Shown piece by piece: positions 11,505 through 21,978 of a stretch of DNA of 64,000 nucleotides. Within the stretch, counting starts at the first letter, position 1, and each line of letters starts with the position of its first letter. The notes beneath the pieces were generated by a model. That model was not told where the DNA came from, searched no databases, and was given only the letters and a program-made list of their open reading frames with translations. The position numbers and the translations under genes were made by a program. This DNA comes from Phymatolithon calcareum (taxonomy: Eukaryota > Rhodophyta > Florideophyceae > Hapalidiales): positions 124,001 to 188,000 of the forward strand of contig OZ345359.1 in NCBI GenBank assembly GCA_977006965.1, in the 5' to 3' direction.

Positions 11505-13395
11505 TATCTCTTTGACAGAAAATTTCCCTCAATTGAGGGAATACGGTTCATTTAATATTTGGCACATGAATGCCTCTCGATATCATGCACATCAACAGGC
11601 TAAGCTCATAGATGTCAGCATGTTTAGTGAAGCAGTTCCTAACAGTAGAGGTGTCGCAAATGTATATTGTGGCATTATCAAGACTATTACATGGGAAGTA
11701 CGCAATGGTTGTCGTCTTGAATTTTTAAAATCTGGCAAAAGTAGTCATCATGACATCTGCACTCATCCTTTTATTTTTCTTAGGGTTAATGTGGCGTCTG
11801 ACGCTGCTCTTGATTGAAAATGTACATTCTGGGGCAACTGAACGTCGACAAGTAATGCGCGTGTCAAGTGCTGTCGATGAGTTGTTCACCCGGCACTTAA
11901 GCTTCGTTGCGTCATGCTGCTGACACTCTGTATGGGCACCAGCGAATAACCGCCAGGTAAAAACCTAAAATATCGCCAGAAGAGTTAGATTGCCCCTATG
12001 AACTATAAGCGAACATGGTGAATGTCTGCAGAGTTAGCACTAACTAAGATGAATCCGCACATGTAATGCGCCTGATACCGAAATACGCGGCCACAGGGCA
12101 GTTTAAAAATGCCATTCTGTAGGTTATATCGCCTTCAAATCTCTTTGACAAAGCGTGTGTTCTATGGTTTTTCACGGGATCGATAGATACTTGACCGAGT
12201 AACCAACGGTATTGCGCAGAGTATATGTCGCCTAATTCACTTGATTGCACCCTGAATAACCAAAGCTATTCGGCCACTGGCATCCCTGTTTTTGAGAAAA
12301 AGGACATGGGAAATATATCTTGGGCCTGGTAGTCTTCCAGAAAGCGCTCTCAACACTGAACTCAACTCTTTTCATGAGGACGTGTATTTCGACAAACTTA
12401 ATAGGCTCTGCTACTGCGAAAAGAGACTACAGTAGCCTACTGTAGTCTCTTTTCGCCCCTTTCTTCTCAGATTAGCAGACGTCCAAGAAACACGTTTTCG
12501 TATGTGAACTTGGGGAAATCGTCACCACGCAATCGTGCTTCGAGTGAAGCCTAATACCACGATTCTCGGATAAGACATCTCCGTTTAGAGTGCGAAGTTC
12601 TCAAAACAGAGAGGAAAATCGTCTCTAAAAGAGATATCGAACTTTCCGCTTATACCGTACGCTGGTATTAGGCTGGCGACCGGGCGTGATGATATCAAGT
12701 TTCCGGTGCGATGGTTAGTCTCAAGGGCCCTGTAAGACTTAGGCGAGAGGGCTCGGAATAGGGCGAGCTTCTGAAGGTTGTATCTAAGTTTGTGTGCCCC
12801 TTTGAGGAGCATATGATCTCGACTGAAGACGATAAACAGGAATTTCGTGATGAAGATTGGTAGGGATGAGCACTGTAAGCAGTCCTGAGAGGTACCGTGT
12901 TTTGCCGTTGCTGGCTTGGTTCAAGCTGTCTGAATGTCATCGACAGCGTTCTCTGCTTTGACTTAGACAATATTGACTGACCTAATCTTAGTCTTCTTCA
13001 GAGGATGACGAATTTGAACCAATTTCATACGATGTGACATGCTCGCAACCCATTGATTTTTTTCCACGAGTAAACCATACCACAACTGTTTTTGATATCG
13101 AAAGACTCTGGAGCACTCTGTGAGACTGGTTACCAATGCGATATTAGTGTGTTCTGATGTACCGACCGCGCGCGGCCAATAGTCTTCTCCTGGAATTGCA
13201 GTTTTGGTACATTTGAGATATCAGCATAATTTGGTTGCTAACGCAGCACGAAGCGAATTTAAGGTATCAGTGTGGCTACTCCTTGTACAGAAGATAAGCC
13301 AGGCTTTACGGAGATGGCGTGAGTGATTTGCTTCGAATTTGCTTTCTTGATTTTTTCGAGATTTCCGCTCGCTCCTCAGTGAGGAGGTCCGTCAA
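11505..13395 (+). mobile_element. Single-arm copy (D) of the CCCTCAATTGAGGG transposon family
   Basis: It begins after CTAG (11501-11504), has the terminal palindrome at 11525-11538, and follows the left arm of the large element at 57703-61933 over its whole length. It ends at a decayed palindrome CTCCTCAGTGAGGAG (13372-13386). The conserved frames are broken by stops, so it is a relic. One open frame on the minus strand (12585-12812) preserves part of a conserved block. Confidence 0.75.
12416..12456. repeat. Perfect 20-bp inverted duplication
   Basis: Arms 12416-12435 and 12437-12456 are exact reverse complements with one base between. The other family copies have only one of the arms here, so this is a local fold-back duplication, as made by replication template switching. 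Confidence 0.85.
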
Positions 13396-14546
13396 ATAAC
13401 CGCTAGAAGCTGTACTATATCCGTTTTCTTATGCACTGAGCCTTGGCGCTATTCGTTTACTAGTGCATCGAAACGAATATAATTCTGGCACCACTCTGTT
13501 TTGCTGTGTCCCAGTTTTTACATGGATAGAATAGGGCATATTGAAGAATTAAACTGTAGTCGTTGATTGAAAACTCAAAGTGTTACTCATTGTAGACTAC
13601 GAAAAATAAATCCATTTTCCGATATGCTGTGGTAGGTTCTAATTTAGTGTTATTAAATTTCAGATTTAGATTTGGTCTATGTGGTCGGAACACAGTGAAC
13701 GCCGTATATACAGCATTTTTAAGTGTTCCGACCAAATATTCTGTTATTTTTCTAGTACTTTCGAAATTATTCCTATCAAAATAATAATAATTCTTTGCAA
13801 ACCTATGCTACACGACATTTCTCTTGTCCATATGCGAGGGACACACCCAGAAGTGATCTCTTCAAATTCAGAAGTGTTCCAGCCAAGTGTAGGTATCGTC
13901 GGTTCATCTCGATGATGCACCTTCAATGTGTAATTTGGAAATTTCTTCGGGAAAAAAGCTGTATTTGAATTTGAGAATTTGTGCCACTATCAATTTAACA
14001 TTTGAAAACGTTTTCAAAATAGCATTCTTGTGTGGAGCAATTGATAAGGTCCACACAAAAGGTGCGACGTGTGTTTCACACTCAAAAGGCTCTGCTGACA
14101 CTCCTACAAGGACTTAAATTGTCGGGGCTCTAATTCAGAAAGTAGCCCCGTAATTTAAGGTCTTCCACCTTCACGAGCGGCAACTGCCGCGCAAAGACGA
14201 GCGACCTCAAGATTGCGATTCATTTTTCGATTCGTGGACACGATGTGCACGTGAGTTGGGTGTGGCGGTACAGAGGAAATGAAGTGTTCAGTGGACGGTT
14301 GAGTGAACGATAGTTAGGGGTGTAGGAGTTTTGGATCGATGATCATTCGTACGGGGCTGACGGGAGAAGCAGGCGTTATAATCGAGAACGTTTTATGTTG
14401 CTGCTGTAATGGAGCGATTCTTTGCATGTAGCGTGGGTCATGGGTTGGTAGGCGCCATAGAAATGAAGGAGACAGCGGTACATATTTGGAAAAAAGGGTG
14501 AGGAGTCGTTTTGGCAAGTTTCAAAATTAGATCGTTCCGGTCGTGT
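13396..14546. other. Intergenic, small hairpins only
   Basis: No gene recognised. Two inverted repeats are visible: GGTCGGAACAC (about 13692-13702) with its reverse complement near 13726, and an imperfect 18-bp stem around AGCCCCG at 14114-14161. Short open frames have no recognisable motif. Confidence 0.5.
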
Positions 14547-16054
14547 GCTGCTGATATTGGTGATGAAATGAACTTGCTTTCCCTTATATTAAATCAAAAT
14601 ATTATATCATATAGTCCTTCATCAACATGAACACATCAATCTGCCTTTGATCAAAATACAAAAATTAGTCCCTTGTCCCCGGCTTTAGTCTACAGTCCAT
14701 ATCCGGATATTACTGTGGAGAACCCAGCTGTACCATTTCAAATTCCAATACTTTTCTCAGACGATAACCACTTTCAGACTCTAATCCCTCCGTCAGATGT
14801 GTATGTTTTCTCTTCACCCTCATGGGATTTTAATGATTATAAATTTTACATACCGTTTTTCAATTAGACAAATACGAATAAATGGTGTCTTACTCAAAAT
14901 TTCTTGTGCGGAGTTAAGAAATAGTAATAATTAGACGAGAGACAAATATAGTAAACCCACGTGCAGCTAACACTGGATATATCAAACGTTAGAAGTGCGA
15001 AAAACAAGTGCCATATGGCGTCGGAAATATTTAACGTCAGCAATTCAGACAAGGAGTACGTCCCAACTGCATCGTTTATGATAATTTATTACAATCGATA
15101 GCCGTGACAGTAAACTTTTCACCGTATCGCACCACCACTCGCATGAGTAGCAAGTGCGCAAATCGTCACAGTATATGCGAGAAACTGGAACTGCTTATAT
15201 GAAGGGGATACCAGATACTTCGAATAGGGAATAGAGCTATTTGAATTGAATATATTATACAACTTTCAAGAATGAGATATCGGATTCAAAATCTCTGAAT
15301 ATCATATAAGCTAGTTCTCTCGGAATATGCGCGTTTTCTGTGCATGTGACTCCAAGATTGGAAGAGCAAATTTTTAACTCTATTTCACATATTGCGGCTT
15401 TATCTGGCCAAATATTTAATCTCCATCTGTGGAAGTAAGTTTAGATAACTATGCTTGCAAGATTCTATCCCTTGTCGTGTTTGGCGCTAACTTAAACTAT
15501 GAAAAATTCGATGGTGTTCAAAGTGGACAGCTCAGCATGATTACTGAAATAAGAACCTTGAATATATTAAAGTTTTGGACAAGACCAGGGACGAACCTAC
15601 CAATTCCTCAATTGCGGGAAAATTTTCTTCAAATTGACGTTAGGAAAAGTAGAAATCAAATATACTTTCCAGTTCGTTAAATCAATAGGCTATGATACAG
15701 CAAAGCTATTGACTCGTGGTACAGGAAAACACATCATATTTGTTGAAACCGGCCGCGTTCAAAATAATTTTGAACACATCTCTCACAGGGTGAAACTTCC
15801 CTCTTACAGGAAAATGGTGCGACTATTGGGCTAGCTGGTGGTGCTCGTGGAGTGGGAGATCAATTCAATATGCGAAACCTGCAAATATTCTTAGAATATA
15901 GGTCAAGGAGGCGGGTCAAAACGCCTCTTTGAAAGTGTCAAAGAAGGCGGCAATCTGCAGAATTTCTGAAACGTCCAACTTTTCAATGGCCAAAATATTG
16001 GCGAACAGGAAAAATTATCAATTATTTTAAGTTGCAAAATCTACAAATTTTAAT
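14547..16054 (+). pseudogene. Truncated second copy of the Helentron 3' end
   Basis: The sequence follows 5729-7241 in the same orientation: the last ~95 codons of the OTU domain (stop codon in the early part, then an open frame at 14673-14867 retaining DNHFQTL and the C-terminus) plus the whole 1.2-kb tail. It is 5'-truncated within the OTU domain and cannot encode an active protein. Confidence 0.9.
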
Positions 16055-16329
16055 CTCTGAGAGGTCCAATGAAATCGCAGAAAACGATATTGTGGTCCAA
16101 TCATTTCGATAATCTCGTCCAATTAAATTTTTAGAAACCTGGGTGTCATAACTCAACATCTCTGTATAATACCATAACTAAAGTTATGGAATTCGTTCAC
16201 ATGCACTCAGTGTGAGTTTCAAGCAGACCTCTTTTATTATTTCAGTTATTCTTATGTAAGGACGCACAGTATGACACTCCATTGTAGAATCTCCACGTGG
16301 CATTTACACCTGCCATCCGTAACGTGGCT
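16055..16329. other. Intergenic, nothing recognised
   Basis: Short spacer between the Helentron relic and the gene island, with no supported feature. Confidence 0.4.
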
Positions 16330-16566
16330 CTACTCGAGTAGTATCACGCCGAAGACTCTCGATCGGATTCTATCAGCATCACATGCCTCTTTGGTCACCC
16401 TGTCGACGAGGGACAACTCGATTTTTTGTTTCCCGCTCTTTCGCATCTCCCAAGCTGTTGAACCGCGAACAGCTTCTCGCACCTCTTGTGGTGTAAACTT
16501 ATGCAAGTTGCTTGTTCCGCGCATTGCCTTCTCTGAGCCCACCCGTTTTCCTTGAACTGGATCCAT
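16330..16566 (-). CDS. Hypothetical small charged protein
   Basis: A 78-codon frame starting at an ATG (MDPVQGKRV) and rich in Lys, Arg and Glu, with balanced composition through FTPQEVREAVRGS. It is divergent from the copine-like gene 230 bp away. I recognise no domain. An overlapping frame on the same strand (16395-16664) is as long, so this may be chance or one exon of a gene. Nothing in the sequence decides this. Confidence 0.25.
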   Translation of the reverse strand: MDPVQGKRVGSEKAMRGTSNLHKFTPQEVREAVRGSTAWEMRKSGKQKIELSLVDRVTKEACDADRIRSRVFGVILLE

Positions 16567-16796
16567 TGCGCCGCTACAGCCTCCTCGAGAACTCTAGGCT
16601 CTTCTGAGGTCGTTATCGTGAGAAAGAGTCCGAGAAAACAGCGTCTGTAGCTGGTAAGCGCCACAGTCGCCCCATATTGACTTCATCCCACTGCGTTTGT
16701 GTCCGGGAAATACCTTCGGGCCCTAGTTTCATCGATAGAACAACTGCTGCACGCCTCCTAAACGGACCTATCAGTCCTCTCCTCGGTCTCGCTACA

Positions 16797-17843
16797 ATGG
16801 GTCATGGTGGCGCAGTCGGCACAATAACCGCGATGGGCGCGAAAGGCCCTTATCATGACGCCAATTCAGAAGTCGTTCTCAAGTACCCGCGCAACAACCG
16901 TTTGCTCCTCGGATCCCTTGCCAATGTCCAACAACCGGGTTTTCTGAAGGCTATGCAGACGGAGTATCCCGTCGAACTCTCCATTGAATGTCGCGACATC
17001 CTAGCCACCCGTTCGCACGGGCTTATCGGCCGCCGTCCCCGTTTCCCTATCGACATCCGTCCTTTCGCTGTATTTTTCTTCAAGGCAGGTGGCATGGAAA
17101 AGCCCTGGCAGCTCATTGGCCGCACTGAAACCGTTCTTTTCGACGAGTTCTGTCGCTTTGTTGCGAAAGTTAAACTTGCATGCCCCACTCCAGAGGATCG
17201 TGCGAAGGAAATTCGCGTCGAACTATTCAATCAACTCACATCATCCGGACTTCTGAAAGAGCAGCAGTTTCTCGGTGCCGTGGAGTCAAGCATCGAGGCG
17301 ATCACCTCTGAACCGCTTTTTCGAAAGGAGCTCGAAATGCAAACATCCCGTTTTCTGGACACCTGCACCATGGTCTTGTCCGCAGACATCATCCGTCCAA
17401 GTCTCGTGCCTGAGAAATTCACCCTAAACGTTGACTTCTCAAGTATCACCAAAGGTCAGAGTCGCGTGTTCTATGTCATCTCCCGCCAACTCCCGTCAGG
17501 TGACTTTACTCCGGTGTATCGCTCCGAGGTTCTAGAGCCGGATCAAAAGCGTTTTGCGAGTATGACGCGTCTTGTCGATGCTCTGACCGCTGGTATCGAG
17601 GACAAATTACTTCGCCTTGATATTTACCAAATCGTAGGCCGCCGTGGTCGCTGCATCAAGCTAGGTTTTCTGCAGACGAGTCTCAAGAAAATGATCGGCA
17701 TGAGCTTTAATTCCAGCTTGCTGTGGTGGCCAGCAGGCAACGAAACTGGACACCCGGACTTTGTGGAGGTTGGACGTGTTGTGATGCTCGAGAACGACAC
17801 AACGGATAATCACTACCGGTTTTTGCTACGGGTAACGCAATAG
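16797..17843 (+). CDS. Copine-like protein with two C2 domains and no von Willebrand A domain
   Basis: Single-exon gene, 348 aa from the first real ATG (MGHGGAVGT). The frame stays open upstream to 16677 but without an ATG. Residue numbers count from 16677. C2A is about 97-205 with PFAVFFFK, WQLIGRTE and VELFNQ...FLG, the pattern of copine C2A (SDPF, IGRTE, ...FLG). C2B is about 228-350 with VYRSEV and a terminal GFLQTSLKKM block. Copines bind membranes through these domains, usually with calcium; the first C2 has IRPF where SDPF is usual, so calcium binding may be weak. The C-terminal vWA domain of classical copines (about 540 aa) is missing and the protein ends shortly after C2B. It is convergent with the prephenate dehydratase gene. 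Confidence 0.75.
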   Translation: MGHGGAVGTITAMGAKGPYHDANSEVVLKYPRNNRLLLGSLANVQQPGFLKAMQTEYPVELSIECRDILATRSHGLIGRRPRFPIDIRPFAVFFFKAGGMEKPWQLIGRTETVLFDEFCRFVAKVKLACPTPEDRAKEIRVELFNQLTSSGLLKEQQFLGAVESSIEAITSEPLFRKELEMQTSRFLDTCTMVLSADIIRPSLVPEKFTLNVDFSSITKGQSRVFYVISRQLPSGDFTPVYRSEVLEPDQKRFASMTRLVDALTAGIEDKLLRLDIYQIVGRRGRCIKLGFLQTSLKKMIGMSFNSSLLWWPAGNETGHPDFVEVGRVVMLENDTTDNHYRFLLRVTQ

Positions 17844-18514
17844 CGAGCGGTTGATGCGCCGAGGACTCTCTTTCGATTTTTGAACAGCATGCACAGGTAT
17901 TTAGTTGCTGTTGCGTATTAGTACAGTAGCGTCCGTTAGAACCTTGAATTTATGTCAAATTTCAAGGGACTGCCCCACAAAACCGTACATGATGTATCGT
18001 AGACTTGCCGGGGTAACCTTTTCGCAGTTACGATGGTACAGTGAACCCATGATAAAGGAATCATTATTAACTTTTGTTTCTCAAATATATATATCCATGA
18101 ATAAGGTATAGGATAGAATGGAAGAAACTTAGACCCTCGAATCGCTGCTAGCCCCATTAGGGGAAAAGGTAAAATGAATGAATGAATAATGTACCGTTCT
18201 GACTTAAACCATAAAGACTTCAGTCTTTGGACATAAAAGTAGAGAGGTGGCACGAGGACTGTAAGGTGGAAAATGACATATCTGATATTATCCAACGTTT
18301 CTAACGTTTAAAACGTTATCTAACGTTAGAAAAATTAACAAAACGTTTCTAACTTTGTAGAGCTATACTGGAAGCACCCAATGTTTTATGGTACCCGAGC
18401 GCGGGCTTTCGGGCTAATATCAAGTTCACGAAAACTAAGCCTACTATTGTACCTAGTGAAGAGCATACAAACCGAGATCAGGTTGCAATGAACTCGACAG
18501 CGACTGAATTACCC
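17844..18514. other. Intergenic between convergent genes
   Basis: No gene. It contains one member of a dispersed repeat pair (18117-18188) and a cluster of five AACGTT motifs between about 18293 and 18350. Transcripts of both flanking genes must end here. Confidence 0.5.
18117..18188 (+). repeat. Dispersed repeat with (AATG)n tail, copy 1
   Basis: About 70 bp ending in AAAATGAATGAATGAAT. The reverse complement is at 26107-26185 with few differences. A short unique body with a simple-repeat tail suggests the 3' end of a SINE or LINE. Confidence 0.7.
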
Positions 18515-19402
18515 CTACTGTTCAACTTGCGTGAGGTCGTGCCTCTTATATGAACCAAGCAGCCTAAAATAAGCGGTCTTCAGTTTGAGACTTTCAAGAG
18601 CCAGCTCGATGGAACGCTCCGCAACACTGCCGGCCAAGTCAACGTAAAAAATGTAGCCCCACCGTTGGGCTGTCTCATGATCGGTGGTAAGAGCGTCACC
18701 CAAGCTGTAGATATGCCTGCACTCAATCTTGGTTAGGTCGATGTCATTGTTCGAGAGGCAACCCAATGCTTGATAGAGTTTCCCAGCGTGGTTGTTGAAG
18801 GTGAACGCAATGCTCGTTTTCGACGGCACATGCGGTTCATAGTCCACAAGGGTCTTCGACAGGACCCAGAAGCGAGTGTAATTGTTGTGAATATCGCCAA
18901 TTTCCTCGTGAAGTATCTGAAGGTCATAAATTTCTGCCGCCCCTCGGCTCGCAATGGCGGCACCGTCTCGCAGTCCTTCTTTCAAAATTCGCTTTGCAGA
19001 CCCAGCGGTATCGTACGCAACTTCCGAGGTTAAGCCCTTTTCTTGTAAGAATCCGCGGCATTGCTCCAGCGCCATCGGATGACTGCGCACAACCTTGATA
19101 TCTTCCACTGCCACACCCCTCGCGGCGAGAAGACAGTGGCGCACGTGGAAGTCCAATTCGCCAATGATATGGATCTGCCGATGCTTGATAATCAGGTCCA
19201 GGTTCAAATGAATAGTGCCAGCAAGCATGTTTTCGATCGGCAACACCGCGCGGTCAGCCTTGTCCTGCATGAGAGTATCGAATACATCCTTGAAGGTGGC
19301 GCACGGCACAAGGTCGCTGCGGGATAGTTTGGATCCGAAGAACTCCATGGCGGCTGCCTCGGAGTAGGCGCCGGGCTCCCCCTGGTATGCGACCCGAACC
19401 AT
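18515..19402 (-). CDS. Prephenate dehydratase / arogenate dehydratase
   Basis: The 295-aa enzyme removes water and CO2 from prephenate (to phenylpyruvate) or arogenate (to phenylalanine) in phenylalanine synthesis. The N-terminal catalytic domain (2-185) starts with VAYQGEPGAYSEAA, has LPIENMLAGTI near 54-64 and the active-site Thr in NNYTRF (T176). The C-terminal ACT domain (about 197-285) has the effector-loop motif as IECRH (usually ESRP), so phenylalanine feedback is likely. Length equals a monofunctional PheA2-type enzyme with no chorismate mutase part. The first ATG directly precedes the catalytic domain and an in-frame TAG sits at 19433-19435, so no transit peptide is encoded unless an upstream exon exists. 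Plant-type enzymes are plastidic, so either this one is cytosolic or an exon is missed. Divergent from Gemin2 by 311 bp. Confidence 0.95.
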   Translation of the reverse strand: MVRVAYQGEPGAYSEAAAMEFFGSKLSRSDLVPCATFKDVFDTLMQDKADRAVLPIENMLAGTIHLNLDLIIKHRQIHIIGELDFHVRHCLLAARGVAVEDIKVVRSHPMALEQCRGFLQEKGLTSEVAYDTAGSAKRILKEGLRDGAAIASRGAAEIYDLQILHEEIGDIHNNYTRFWVLSKTLVDYEPHVPSKTSIAFTFNNHAGKLYQALGCLSNNDIDLTKIECRHIYSLGDALTTDHETAQRWGYIFYVDLAGSVAERSIELALESLKLKTAYFRLLGSYKRHDLTQVEQ

Positions 19403-19713
19403 TTCGCGAGATGATGCTGGTTGAGCGGAGGACTATGCAGCTCTGCGGGGTATCACGGAGGTTTCGGGAGACTTTCGTTGCGGAGGGAAGATCTAAGGAG
19501 TGCGAGATAAGGAGCATCGATGCGGGGATGTTTGAGCCGGCGTCGAGATTACAGATCGAAAGTTCGTTGCTTGTTAGATTTTAATGTTCACATAAAAATA
19601 ACTGTAAAACAGGATGATCTATCGAGCCACGCTGATGGTTCACGCTCATTTCTGAACCAGGAAAAAGAACGTATGCGCGAAGTAACTTCGGCCTCTGCCG
19701 CAGTTGCGAAGTG

Positions 19714-20846
19714 ATGTCGTCGGACGTGAACAACGTGCAATATTACTGGGAAGACGAGTCGAGCTCTGATGATCGCCAAGTGGTAAGAAAGCTGCGTTCG
19801 CCATTTAAGCAACCGCATCATTGAATAAACTCTAACAAAGAAACAATTTTGTCCTCTACACACAGGCCTTCCAAATTGAGGAGGAGGATGACGACGACGA
19901 TGAAAAGGAAGTTGTTGTTCCGACGAGCGCAGCAGAGTATTTACGCATGGTTCGGCGACAAGCGTCTCGAATGCCGAACGTGTTCGTCTCTGACGTGGCC
20001 CAGGATTCAGCATCAACGTCGCCAATGGGTTTTACATCTGCAAGCAGCGCGATTGCAAATATTCGATTAGCGCCCATGCCAGCGTTTGCGAAACCTGATG
20101 AGCAGTGGCGCCAGGATTTGCTGGCCTGGTTTGCAAATTTGCAACGTACGTTGCTGGAGAACAAAGTTGATGCAGGCGCGGACAGTTTAAGAAATCTCCC
20201 GGACGGGTCCAGTGGCTCTCATGAAAGGTGGAGACGCCTGATTTACGACCCAAAGCATCACATTGAACCATCGGTCGAAATGCTTTCGAAATTGGACTGC
20301 ATGCAAATCAGCGGTGCCTTGGAAGTTTTTGACGTCTGTCTTGGCGATGTCCATCCCGTTGCGCGAGATGACTCAGTTCCGGAAGCATCGAGATTGGACG
20401 GCAGAAGGATTCTTGAAGAGGTTTGCACTGGGCATCGATCTTCATGGCTGTTCTCGTTATTGGCAAACTTGCAATTGTGCGTGTGATATTTCTCGATTTG
20501 CGCGCTTCTTGGTTGAACCAGGAGTCTGACGTTGTTTTTCCTCTTTTATCTGCATTCACCAGGCCTCTCCAGGGTCCTACCGCAGCAACTTTGCGTTCGA
20601 TTCTTCGCAAACTAACTTTTGCTCGCTTGGCGGTCGTACGTAGACTAGCAATTACTGCCGATCCACGAACTTACGTTCCGAAAATGTGTTTCCATTCGCA
20701 TACTAACATTACACGTCTTCTATTCACCTTTCTTTCCAATGCAGGAAACGCCAACCGATGAAAACCTTGCCACTGTAAACGTGCTCATTGTAATTTTAGC
20801 GCAGCACTTTGGACAAGGCGAAACTGCCGCCTTTCAGGTACAGTGA
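19714..20846 (+). CDS. GEMIN2: Gemin2/SIP1 homologue (SMN-complex subunit), four exons
   Basis: Exons 19714-19782, 19866-20476, 20563-20635 and 20745-20846 give 284 aa, close to human Gemin2 (280). Introns of 83, 86 and 109 bp all start GT and end AG, and phases agree at every junction. An acidic N-terminal stretch is followed by AAEYLRMVRRQASRMPNVFV (the family EYLRRV...P.V motif); later come WLFSLLANLQL joined across intron 2 to PLQGP and a last exon beginning ETPTDENLATVNVLIVILAQ, matching the Gemin2 C-terminal helix. Gemin2 holds the Sm pentamer during snRNP assembly in the cytoplasm. No single exon would identify it, because family similarity is spread over all four. The gene is convergent with FabZ, with 44 bp between the stop codons. 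Only the intron 2 donor (GTGCGT) is non-standard; it is the choice that keeps the frame. Confidence 0.88.
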
Positions 20847-20890
20847 CTCCCCGCATTTGGAAACAAACTGGAAATGATAACAAAAAAAGA

Positions 20891-21672
20891 CTACTTATCC
20901 ACCATCATTGCAAGCGTGAACTCCCCTTCGACGGCAAGCTTACCATCAACATAAGCCCTGTGGGTTCAGAATGCAAAGGCCGATCATGAAAAAAAACAAA
21001 CCTTAATTGTCAGAGGACTACAAGACCGGACCAAGCTGCATAAAAGGACGCATGAACTTACTTGCCGGTCATCTTTGCAATCCCAAACCTCTTTTTGTAA
21101 GATTTGAGCTCAACCTCCATCACAAGCGTGTCGCCAGGTACCACGGGTTTGCGCCACCGCACGCCGTCTACGCCTCCAAAGAAGAAATCCCCCTTTCCAT
21201 CGGAAATAGGCGGTTGCAACATTACGATACCGCACACCTGCGCCAGCGCTTCGACCTGGAGCACACCGGGCATAATCGGGCGACCTGGAAAATGCCCGTT
21301 GAAGAACTGCTCATTGACTGATACGTTCTTGATTGCAATCGCACGTTTCCCGGGTTCGTACGCCACAACCCGGTCTAGCAAAAGAAACGGGTACCGATGT
21401 GGAAGAACTTTCATTATGCTTTCCACGCTCATGACTGCGGGCCATGTAGTCGCCGATTTGGACATCGTCTCCGCTGGCGTCCAAGTTGTCACCGCTGCGC
21501 CCTGGTCTGCCTCTATAGGCGCCTCCAGCGTTGCGCGAGCCGGACGTCGGCACGGCCATCTCAAATATAGAGTATTCTCCCGGCCCTTTTGCAGTACTGG
21601 TTTGCGTGCCGGAGCGGCCGAGAATGAGGTTGTGAACGTGAAGGCCGTATCCATATTGATCTGCGAGGACAT
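20891..21672 (-). CDS. FabZ: 3-hydroxyacyl-ACP dehydratase FabZ, plastid-targeted, two exons
   Basis: Exon 1 is 21672-21062 and exon 2 is 20957-20891, with intron 20958-21061 (donor GTAAGT, acceptor CACAG; the split codon AA|G gives Lys204). The spliced protein has 225 aa. It dehydrates 3-hydroxyacyl-ACP in type II fatty-acid synthesis. The hot-dog core has [12 protein letters not shown], the catalytic H127 in [12 protein letters not shown] and E141 in VEALAQ. Exon 2 supplies the last strand and ends in MMVDK. The first ~75 residues precede the bacterial-length enzyme, are basic and hydroxylated, and from the second Met (M7) read [11 protein letters not shown], like a red-algal plastid transit peptide with early Phe. 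No hydrophobic signal peptide precedes it. Confidence 0.95.
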
Positions 21673-21978
21673 ACTCTGTACTTAGATCTCGATCCGATGC
21701 ATTGATGAAGCAGCCACATTCGAATCCTATTTGAGGGGTAATAACTGATCCCCTGCACGCTATCATATCAACCAATTAGTACGCCCTCCAATACTGACGT
21801 TGGGCAGCCAAAGACCTGAACAAATACTGAAATTGATTTACGTTCTTCTGAACGAATTGAAATTATTCCCGCCAATTTCAGACTACGACAGAGGCTCATT
21901 TCCTCTTTCTTTTTCGTTACTCTCACTGAATGAAGATGAACCTGGACACTTGCTACAAGGCACCCCTGAGCTCTTGCA

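Noticed and set aside
16677-16796. 40-codon N-terminal extension of the copine-like protein
   Set aside because: It begins at TTG, not ATG; the first ATG is at 16797 and fits the domain start.
19254-20271. Several minus-strand ORFs over the dehydratase and Gemin2 genes
   Set aside because: They are shadows in other frames of exons identified by family motifs and splice sites.
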